A DNA stretch of 39,440 nt, taken from contig NZ_JAGMUL010000173.1 in NCBI RefSeq assembly GCF_019049285.1, forward strand, positions 735 through 40,174. The letters are read 5' to 3'. Below the pieces are notes generated by a model that had not been told where the DNA came from, did no database searches, and was given only the letters and a program-made list of their open reading frames with translations. Source of the stretch: Streptomyces sp. AC550_RSS872 (GTDB taxonomy: Bacteria; Actinomycetota; Actinomycetes; Streptomycetales; Streptomycetaceae). Within the stretch, counting starts at the first letter, position 1; each line of letters starts with the position of its first letter. The position numbers and the translations under genes were made by a program. Shown piece after piece: positions 26,040 through 33,300 of this stretch.

Positions 26040-27526
26040 GCAACACCGAAGCATTCGATGTCGTGGTCGTCGGCGGTGGCCCTGGCGGCTCGACACTGGC
26101 CGCACTCGTCGCCAAGAAGGGGCACTCGGTGCTCGTTCTGGAGAAGGAGTTCTTCCCGCGTTACCAGATCGGCGAGTCCCTGCTGCCGTCCACGGTCCAC
26201 GGCATCTGCCGGCTGACCGGCGCGGCGGACGAGCTGGCGAAGGCGGGCTTCCCGCTCAAGCGCGGCGGCACCTTCCGCTGGGGCGCCAACCCGGAGCCGT
26301 GGACCTTCTCCTTCTCGGTCTCCCCCCGGATGGCCGGCCCGACCTCCACCGCCTACCAGGTGGAGCGCTCCAAGTTCGACAAGATCCTGCTGGACAACGC
26401 CCGTCGGGTCGGCGCCGTGGTCCGTGAGGGCAGCGCGGTGTCGGAGATCGTGGAGGACGGCGACCGGGTCACGGGCGTGCGCTACACCGACGACCAGGGG
26501 GTGCAGCGGGAGGTGTCGGCCCGGTTCGTGGTGGACGCCTCCGGCAACCAGAGCCGGATCAACCGGAGCATAGGCGGCCGCCGGGAGTACTCGGACTTCT
26601 TCCGCAACCTGGCGCTGTTCGGCTACTTCGAGGGCGGCAAGCGGATGCCGGAGCCGACCCGTTACAACATCCTGTGCGTCGCCTTCGAGAGCGGCTGGTT
26701 CTGGTACATCCCGCTGAGCGACACGCTGACCAGCGTCGGCGCCGTGGTCCGGCGGGAGCTGGCCGAGAAGGTCCAGGGCGATCCGGAGAAGGCGCTCCAG
26801 GCGCTGATCGACGAGTGCCCGATGATCTCGGACTTCCTCGCCCCAGCCACCCGGGTCACCACCGGCCAGTACGGCCAGATCCGCGTCCGCAAGGACTACT
26901 CGTACCACCACACCGCCTTCTGGCGGCCGGGCATGATGCTCGTCGGTGACGCCGCCTGTTTCGTCGACCCGGTCTTCTCCTCCGGCGTCCACCTGGCCAC
27001 CTACAGCGCGCTGCTGGCCGCGAGGTCGATCAACAGCACGCTGGCCGGCGAGGTCGAGGAGGAGGCGGCGATGAAGGAGTTCGAGGCGCGCTACCGCCGC
27101 GAGTACAGCGTTTTCTACGAGTTCCTGATGTCCTTCTACGACATGCACCGCGTCGAGGGCTCCTACTTCTGGGAGGCCAAGAAGCTCACCCGGAACAGCA
27201 GCTCCGAAATGGAGTCGTTCGTGAACCTGGTGGGCGGCGTCTCCTCCGGGGAGGCGGCACTCACGGACGCCGAGTCGGTCGCCGCACGCCTGCACGCGCA
27301 GACCGAGGAGTTCGCCGCAGCGGTCGAGGCCATCTCGGGGGACGGTAACGACAACTGGGCCCCACTGCTGGGTGCGTCGGTGGCACGTGAGGCGATGACC
27401 GAGAGCTCCAAGATGCAGATGCACGTGGCGCTGGGGGAGGACGCCGAGGAGGAGTTGCCGCTCTTCGAGGGCGGCTTGATCCCCTCGTTGGACGGCCTCT
27501 CCTGGGTCGCCCCGCAGTCGGCCTGA
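26036..27526 (+). CDS. FAD-dependent halogenase (carrier-bound phenol/pyrrole type)
   Basis: A 496-residue flavin-dependent halogenase. It has the GxGxxG flavin fold (Gly13, Gly15, Gly18 in GGGPGG), the halogenase-specific WxWxIP (Trp221, Trp223, Ile225, Pro226), the active-site Lys75 in FPLKRGGTFRWG, and a GDAACFVDPVFSSGVHLA flavin-site motif. It resembles the CndH/CmlS-like branch, many of whose members act on carrier-bound substrates; the substrate here is unknown. The start is the GTG at 26036, overlapping the antiporter stop (GTGA) with a gggagag site; the longer frame upstream runs through other genes and is not used. It needs reduced FAD, and no flavin reductase is in the window. It is the last gene of the first operon. 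Confidence 0.92.
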   Translation: MSNTEAFDVVVVGGGPGGSTLAALVAKKGHSVLVLEKEFFPRYQIGESLLPSTVHGICRLTGAADELAKAGFPLKRGGTFRWGANPEPWTFSFSVSPRMAGPTSTAYQVERSKFDKILLDNARRVGAVVREGSAVSEIVEDGDRVTGVRYTDDQGVQREVSARFVVDASGNQSRINRSIGGRREYSDFFRNLALFGYFEGGKRMPEPTRYNILCVAFESGWFWYIPLSDTLTSVGAVVRRELAEKVQGDPEKALQALIDECPMISDFLAPATRVTTGQYGQIRVRKDYSYHHTAFWRPGMMLVGDAACFVDPVFSSGVHLATYSALLAARSINSTLAGEVEEEAAMKEFEARYRREYSVFYEFLMSFYDMHRVEGSYFWEAKKLTRNSSSEMESFVNLVGGVSSGEAALTDAESVAARLHAQTEEFAAAVEAISGDGNDNWAPLLGASVAREAMTESSKMQMHVALGEDAEEELPLFEGGLIPSLDGLSWVAPQSA

Positions 27527-27570
27527 GGGCTCGTCGTGGCCGGGGCCGGGCGGGTCGGCGGGGCACGTTC

Positions 27571-27609
27571 CCGGTCGGCCCGCCCGCTCCGGCGGGGCGG
27601 GCCGACCGG
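27571..27609. terminator. Bidirectional terminator between halogenase and SDR
   Basis: A perfect 14-bp GC-rich inverted repeat (ccggtcggcccgcc / ggcgggccgaccgg) with an 11-nt loop lies between the halogenase stop (27526) and the stop of the convergent SDR gene (27631). It probably ends both transcripts. Confidence 0.75.
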
Positions 27610-27630
27610 CTCACCGGAGCGGGCGGACAG

Positions 27631-28392
27631 TCACCTCGGCCCCATCCGCAGGGCGCCGTCGAGCCGGATCGTCTCGCCGTTGAGCATCGGGTTGTCCACG
27701 ACGTGGGCCACGAGCGAGGCGAACTCCTCGGCCTCGCCGAGGCGTTGCGGATGCGGCACCTGCCGACCGAGCGCCTCGATCGCGGACTGCGGGAAGCCGT
27801 CGAACATCGGGGTGCGGAAGAGGCCCGGGGCGATGGTGACCACGCGGATCCGCGACCGGGCGAGGTCGCGGGCGATCGGCAGGGTCATGCCGACGATGCC
27901 TCCCTTGGCGGCCGCGTAGGCGGCCTGCCCGATCTGGCCGTCGAAGGCGGCGATCGAGGCGGTGTTGACGATGACTCCGCGTTCGTCGCCGTCCTCCTCC
28001 AGCTTGATCATCCGGGCCGCGGCGAGGCGGATCACGTTGAAACTACCGATCAGATTGATCCGGACGACCTCGCTGAAGGCCTCGAGCGGGAACGGACCGC
28101 TGCCGCCGGCCGTCCGGTGGGCGTTGCCGACCCCCGCGCAGTTCACGACGATCCGCAGTCGGCCGAGTTCCATGGCGCGGTCGACGGCGGCGGTGACGTC
28201 CGCCTCACTGGTGACGTCGCCGGGGGAGAGGACGACTCCCTCGCCCAGTTCCGCCACGACCTTTTCACTCCGCACGGAAGGCCGGTTGAGGATGACCACG
28301 TAAGCACCCCGCTCGCGCAGGTTCCGTACCGTCGCCAGGCCGAGGCCGGACGTTCCACCGGTGACCAGTGCAACGCTTCCTTCTATTCGCAC
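27631..28392 (-). CDS. SDR-family dehydrogenase, 3-hydroxyacyl-CoA dehydrogenase type 2-like
   Basis: A 253-residue short-chain dehydrogenase/reductase. Visible motifs are TGGTSGLG (11-18) for NAD(P) binding, NCAG (84-87), and catalytic Asn113, Ser146, Tyr159 and Lys163 in GQAAYAAAKGG. The stretch GGIVGMTLPIARDLA and the PGLFRTPM loop match the HSD10 / 3-hydroxyacyl-CoA dehydrogenase type 2 branch. I chose the GTG at 28392 because a ggag site sits six nt upstream and homology begins there; an ATG at 28422 would add ten unrelated residues. It lies alone on the minus strand inside the cluster, so it may oxidise or reduce a beta-hydroxyacyl intermediate or precursor. That role is inference. Confidence 0.85.
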   Translation of the reverse strand: MRIEGSVALVTGGTSGLGLATVRNLRERGAYVVILNRPSVRSEKVVAELGEGVVLSPGDVTSEADVTAAVDRAMELGRLRIVVNCAGVGNAHRTAGGSGPFPLEAFSEVVRINLIGSFNVIRLAAARMIKLEEDGDERGVIVNTASIAAFDGQIGQAAYAAAKGGIVGMTLPIARDLARSRIRVVTIAPGLFRTPMFDGFPQSAIEALGRQVPHPQRLGEAEEFASLVAHVVDNPMLNGETIRLDGALRMGPR

Positions 28393-28652
28393 GTGCTGCT
28401 CCAGTTCTGTCGGCCGGCGCACCGGGGGAACCAGGCGCCTGAAAGGCTCGCGGACATTCCTGCGAAAGCCCCGGCCGTCAAGCTAGCCAGCGCGGAGGTA
28501 AAGGCGCAAGCGCTGTTCCGGAGAATTCGGCCGGCCCGGCCTGAAAGCGCGAATAAGATCCGAATCCGTACATTGCGGGGTGAGGCGCAGGCGGCCACTG
28601 CAACCCCGATTCCGGTGAAGCATAGAATCCATGCCTGAAAAGAAGGTGCGCA
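28393..28652. promoter_or_regulatory. Divergent intergenic region between SDR and the HExxH-protein gene
   Basis: This 260-nt gap must hold promoters for both divergent genes. On the plus strand gtacattgc (28568-28576) repeats the -35 context of promoter B but has no tatag(c/t) 17 nt downstream. A tagaat (28623-28628) is a possible separate -10. No RNA gene or repeat is visible. Confidence 0.35.
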
Positions 28653-29777
28653 ATGTCGAACAGCATGCCGTCGGCGGTCTTCGACGAGGTCGACGAAATC
28701 CGTGAGAAGGTCCGGGGATCGCGCGACGCATTCCGGGACCGCCAATTCCTGGACGAGTTGGCGCAGCGAATCGCCGACGCTCCGAACCTGGGTCGGCAGC
28801 CGGCCGCCCGGGCCCTGGTCGAGGATCTCCGGAGCCACGTGCCCGGGGCGCGCCTTGAGACCGTCAAGACGCACATCAACGAGGAGCGCGACAACCACAT
28901 CTTCTCGCTGTTCGACGCCTCGTACTTCCCCGCCCTGTCGCTGGAGTACCTGACGTACGAGACGCTGCCCACCGACCCGCACCTGGCCACCCGGTACGCC
29001 AGCAACACCATGCCGGTGAACATCACGGGCAGCTCGAAGGGGTTCGAGTCGCGGGTCGTCGTGGCGCTGTTCCCGGAGAACCACGTGGACGGCATCCAGC
29101 ACGGCGACGACCTGATCTTCTACTTCATCGACAAGTTCGTCGAGCGGCACAACCGGATCACCCGGAAGATGATCGACGCGGTGATGGCCGAGGACGCCTT
29201 CCCGCTGATCCGGGGTGTCGACGACAAGACGGTCGAACAGGCCTCCTCGTGGTGGGTGCGGCTGCACGAGTACCACCACCGGCAGGGCGACATGCCCATC
29301 CCGGACTACCTGCCGGTCAAGAAGCTGAAGCCGTTGGCCGGCCTGGAGGAGTTGAGGGTCGATGTCTCCGCGATGCTGGTCTGCCTGAACGACCCGCAGC
29401 TGCCCGCCCGGGAGGCGCGGCTGGCGTACGAGTACATCCTGTCCGAGCGGCTGCTCCGCTACGCGGTGGAGGGGATTCCGCGCCCCAACTACGACGCGGT
29501 CGCCTCCCAGTTGCTCTTCAACTACCTCGTCAAGCACCACGGGATCGAACTGCGCCGGGACCGGATCCGGCTCCACGACGAACTCCCCGAGGTTCTGGCC
29601 GAATTCCTCGGCACGATCCAGCGGATCGAACGGGAGATAACGACCGGCGTCCCGGTCGACGACGTCAAGCAGCGGCTGCTGGAATTCACCAATGAGTACA
29701 CGGACTATGACGAGGAGGCCAAGGACTACCGGCACATTCCGTTCTTCGCGGAAATCAAGGAGTGCCTCGACGTATGA
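28653..29777 (+). CDS. Unrecognised 374-residue protein with HExxH motif (possible metalloenzyme)
   Basis: I do not recognise this protein by name. It is soluble-looking, with no signal peptide or membrane segment. Residues 205-209 read HEYHH, an HExxH zinc-site pattern, and 24 residues further comes LEELRVD (Glu232, Glu233, Asp237). That combination recalls gluzincin-type metallohydrolases, in which a Glu downstream of HExxH completes the metal site, and loosely the EExxA(D/E) motif of dipeptidyl peptidase III; overall similarity was not established. Other notable stretches are NEERDNHIFSLFDASYFP (77-94) and FFAEIKECLD at the end. The ATG at 28653 has an agaaggt site. It stands alone between a divergent SDR and promoter B; a tailoring, hydrolytic or resistance role is possible but unproven. 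Confidence 0.8.
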   Translation: MSNSMPSAVFDEVDEIREKVRGSRDAFRDRQFLDELAQRIADAPNLGRQPAARALVEDLRSHVPGARLETVKTHINEERDNHIFSLFDASYFPALSLEYLTYETLPTDPHLATRYASNTMPVNITGSSKGFESRVVVALFPENHVDGIQHGDDLIFYFIDKFVERHNRITRKMIDAVMAEDAFPLIRGVDDKTVEQASSWWVRLHEYHHRQGDMPIPDYLPVKKLKPLAGLEELRVDVSAMLVCLNDPQLPAREARLAYEYILSERLLRYAVEGIPRPNYDAVASQLLFNYLVKHHGIELRRDRIRLHDELPEVLAEFLGTIQRIEREITTGVPVDDVKQRLLEFTNEYTDYDEEAKDYRHIPFFAEIKECLDV

Positions 29778-29822
29778 GGTGGCGGCCGGTCCGGCCGGGG
29801 TCCGGCCGAGCGGGGTGATCTG

Positions 29823-29844
29823 CTCGGCCGAACCTTCGGCCGAG
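29823..29844 (+). terminator. Hairpin terminator candidate after the HExxH-protein gene
   Basis: An inverted repeat ctcggccgaa / ttcggccgag, separated by two nt, begins 46 nt after the stop at 29777. In practice it would form a 9-bp stem with a 4-nt loop. It lies just upstream of the promoter B region and would insulate the PKS operon from read-through. Confidence 0.5.
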
Positions 29845-29858
29845 GGCGCCCGGGGAAC

Positions 29859-29878
29859 ACCCGGTGAATGTCACGCTC
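29859..29878 (+). promoter_or_regulatory. Conserved upstream element of promoter B (operator candidate)
   Basis: The block acccggtgaatgtcacgctc contains a perfect GTGA-ATG-TCAC dyad and lies 56 nt upstream of the -35 box. It matches the promoter A copy at 16 of 20 positions. It probably binds the same regulator as the element at 3068. Confidence 0.45.
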
Positions 29879-29914
29879 TGCTTGCCGGACCCGTGGGCTG
29901 CGTGACTCTCTGTA

Positions 29915-29943
29915 CATTGCTCTCGCTGTGGGCGTCCTATAGT
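29915..29943 (+). promoter_or_regulatory. Promoter B for the cis-AT PKS operon
   Basis: A -35-like cattgc (29915-29920), a 17-nt spacer and a -10-like tatagt (29938-29943). The block 29915-29990 is the partner of 3123-3199, including an identical 20-nt stretch agtgacgggggtctcttctg (29971-29990). The leader to the PKS start at 30305 is about 355 nt. Confidence 0.6.
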
Positions 29944-29971
29944 GTGACGGATGATCACGAGGGGAGCGGAA

Positions 29972-30070
29972 GTGACGGGGGTCTCTTCTGGGGGTTCTGC
30001 GACGGTGGCATCAGCCGCCGGGTGTATTCGTCGGCGGCGTGTCGAATGTGAAGTTCTTTCGCGGGTATAG
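29972..30070 (+). CDS. Candidate leader peptide B (32 residues, GTG start)
   Basis: A GTG follows a gagggg stretch at about 7-nt spacing and opens a 32-codon frame starting MTGVSS. It carries G-C-I-R-R-R-R-V-E at residues 17-25 and ends with TAG. It matches candidate leader A in start, length and Arg cluster, although the DNA diverges after the first six codons. Only about half of its third codon positions are G or C, so codon use does not support coding. Treat it as a hypothesis. Confidence 0.35.
   Translation: MTGVSSGGSATVASAAGCIRRRRVECEVLSRV
30014..30038 (+). promoter_or_regulatory. Leader hairpin B
   Basis: A 7-bp stem (gccgccg / cggcggc) with an 11-nt loop begins 71 nt after the -10 box, and its right arm overlaps the Arg codons of the candidate leader ORF. 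Leader A has a different stem at 70 nt. The rest of the leader (30071-30304) shows only the agaaagga ribosome site at 30287-30294. Confidence 0.4.
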
Positions 30071-30304
30071 CGCTCGGCGCTTTCCGGTTTCCAGCGCACG
30101 TCAAATCTTGGTTCCCTGTGCACGTTCTTGCCGCGTGCATTTCCTTCCCGCTCGCGCGCATTCACGTTGGTCGTTCTGCGGGAGCCGCCGCGGGTCCGTC
30201 CGGACGTTTCGCCGGCGGTCCCGCACGCCTCCGGCTGCCCGGGGCGAGGCGGGTCCGCGTACCGGCCGCCCCGGAGCACAACCGCCAGAAAGGAACACTC
30301 CCTC

Positions 30305-33300
30305 ATGTCCACGCGTCACTCGAGCCGGTCCGAGATCGCCGTCGTCGGCATGGCCTGTCGCGTACCCGGGGCGGACGACCTCGGTGCCTTCTGGCGGCTG
30401 CTCCGCGACGGCACCGACGCGATCGGCGACCTCCCCGAGGGACGCTGGGACCTCGCCGCCGTCCCGCCGGACCTCCGGCCGACCGGGTTCGGGCGCGGCG
30501 GATTCCTGGACCGGGTCGCCGACTTCGACCCGGAGTTCTTCGGCATCAACGCGCGCGAGGCCGCGGCGATGGACCCCCGCCAGCGGCTCGCCCTCGAGCT
30601 GAGCTGGACGGCCCTGGAACACGCCGGCGTGCTGCCCGGGAGCCTGCGCGGCGGCTCCACCGCCGTGTTTCTCGGCGCCACCGGCGACGACTACGCCACC
30701 CTGGTCCACCGGCACGGCGAGGAGGCCGTCTCTCCCTACACGCTGACCGGCCTCAGCCGGGGCGTGATCGCCAACCGGATCTCCTATCACCTCGGCCTGC
30801 GCGGTCCGAGCCTCACCGTCGACGCCGCGCAGTCCTCCTCGCTGGTCGCCGTGCACTTCGCCTGCGAGAGCCTGCGCTCCGGCGCCACCGACCTGGCGCT
30901 GGCCGGCGGCGTCCACCTCAACCTGACCCCGGACAGCACGCTCGCCTTCGCCCGCGCCGGAGTCCTCTCCCCGGACGGCCGCTGCTACACCTTCGACGCG
31001 CGCGCCAACGGCACCGTCCGCGGCGAAGGCGGCGGCCTCGTCGTGCTCAAGCGCCTGGACGACGCCGTCGCCGACGGCGACCGGATCCACTGCGTCCTGC
31101 TCGGCAGCGCGGTGAACAACGACGGCGGCGGCGACTCCCTCACCACCCCGGACGGCGCGGCCCAGCAGGAACTGCTGCGCGAGGCCTACGAGCGGGCCCG
31201 GACGCCGGGGGCGCGGGTGGCGTACGTAGAACTGCACGGCACCGGGACCAGGACGGGGGACCCGATCGAAGCGGCGGCGCTGGGCGAGGTCCTCGGCCGG
31301 GACCGGCCCGCCGACCGGCCGCTCCTGGTCGGCTCGGTGAAGACCAACATCGGGCACCTCGACGGGGCCTCCGGCGTGGTCGGGCTGATCAAGGTCGCGC
31401 TCTCCTTCGGGCACCGGGTCCTGCCGGCCAGCCTCAACTACGCCGAGCCCAACCCTTCGATCCCGTTCGAACGGCTCGCGCTCCGGGTCAACGACGCCGC
31501 CGGCCCCTGGCCCGAAGGCGCCCGGCTGGCCGGCGTCAGCTCCTTCGGTATCGGCGGCACCAACTGCCACGTCGTGGTCGGCGACGCCCCCGCCGAGGCA
31601 GGGGCAGAGGAAGAGGCGGAGACCGGGCCCGCCGTGCCGGTGCCGGTGCTGGTGTCCGGGCCGAGCGAGGCGGCACTGCGGGCCCAGGCCCGCCGGCTGT
31701 TGGAACACCTCGAGGCCGACCCGGGCCTGCGCCCGCGCGACGTCGGGTACGCCGGCGTCACCACCCGTACGGTCCTGGCGCATCGCGGGGTCGTCGTCGC
31801 CGCGGACCGCGCCGAACTCCTGGCCGGACTCGAGGCGTTGGCACAGGGCGAGCCGTCCCCGCACGTGGCGGCCGGCGTCGCCGGCCGCCACGCCAAGGCC
31901 GTGTGGATGTTCCCCGGGCAGGGCCCGCAGTGGGCCGGGATGGCCTTGGAGCTGTGGGACTCGTCGCCGGTGTTCGCCGCCAGGATGGCCGAGTGCGCGC
32001 GACTGCTGGACGGTCAGGTCGAATGGTCGCTGCGGGAGGTGCTGGCGGACGACGCGGCGCTGCGGCGGATGGACGTCATGCAGCCCGCGCTCTTCGCGGT
32101 GCAGGTGTCGCTCGCCGAGGTGTGGCGGGCCGTGGGCCTGCGGCCGTCCGCCGTGGTCGGTCACTCCCAGGGGGAGATCACCGCGGCCTGTGCGGCGGGG
32201 ATCGTCCCGCTCGGGGACGCCCTGCGGCTGATGGTCGAGCGCAGCCGGGCCATCGTCACCCGGCTGTCCGGCCACGGCGCGATGGCTCTGCTGGCGATGC
32301 CGGCCGAGGAGGTGGACCAGGAGCGGGTCGCGATCGGCGCGGTGAACGGGCCGAACTCGGTCGTCGTCTCCGGCCCCGCCGAGGTCGTGCGAGCGGTGAT
32401 GGCCGAGTGCGAGGCCCGCGGGGTCCGGGCGCGTACGGTCCCGATCGACTACGCCTCGCACTCGCCGTACGTCGAGCCCGTCCGCGAGGAGGTCCTGAGG
32501 GCGGCCGCCGGTGTCACCGCCCGGGCCGGCGACACCGCGTTCTACTCGACCGTCACCGGCGGCCTCCTCGACGCGGACGATCTGGACGCCGGGTACTGGT
32601 ACCGCAACCTGCGCGAGCGGGTGAGCTGGATGGCCGCCGTCCGGGCGCTGGCCGCGGACGGGCACGGGGTGTTCGTGGAGGCCAGCCCGCACCCGGTGCT
32701 GACCACCGCCGTCCGGGAGACCCTGGGCGAAGACTCGAGCGTGGTGGTCCAGGGCACCCTGCGCCGCGGCGAGGGCGGGCTGCGGCGGCTGCTGCTGTCC
32801 ATGGCCGAACTGTACGTCCAGGGCGTCGAGCTGGACTGGCGGCCGATGTTCGAAGGCACCGGCGCCCGTACCGTGGAGCTGCCCGGCTACGCCTTCCAAC
32901 GCCAGCCCTACGGGCTCTCCGGCACCGCGCTGCCCGCGTTGTCGGTGCCGGACGTTCCGGCGTCGGCACCCGGGGCCGAACCCGTCGCCCCGCCTCGGCG
33001 GGCGGCGTGGGAGCGGGCGGACCTTCAGGCCCTGGTGCGGGCCCAGGCGGCGGCCGTGCTCGGCCGCACCGACTCGGGCGCGCTGGCGGTCGATCACGCG
33101 TTCCCGGAGCTCGGCTTCGACTCCGTGACCTCCGTGGAGCTCAGCGTCCGGCTCCAGAAGGCGACCGGGCTGCGACTGCCCGTCACCCTGCTGTACGACC
33201 ACCCGACGATCACCGCCCTGGTCGGCCACCTCCACCAGGAGCTCGCCGGACCGGCCCCGGAGGAGCAGTCGGCCGCCGTCGACCCGGCCCCGGACGACGA

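Noticed and set aside
28568..28628. Third copy of promoter A/B ahead of the HExxH-protein gene
   Set aside because: Only gtacattgc is shared; there is no tatag(c/t) at 17 nt and no shared leader block, so the match may be chance.
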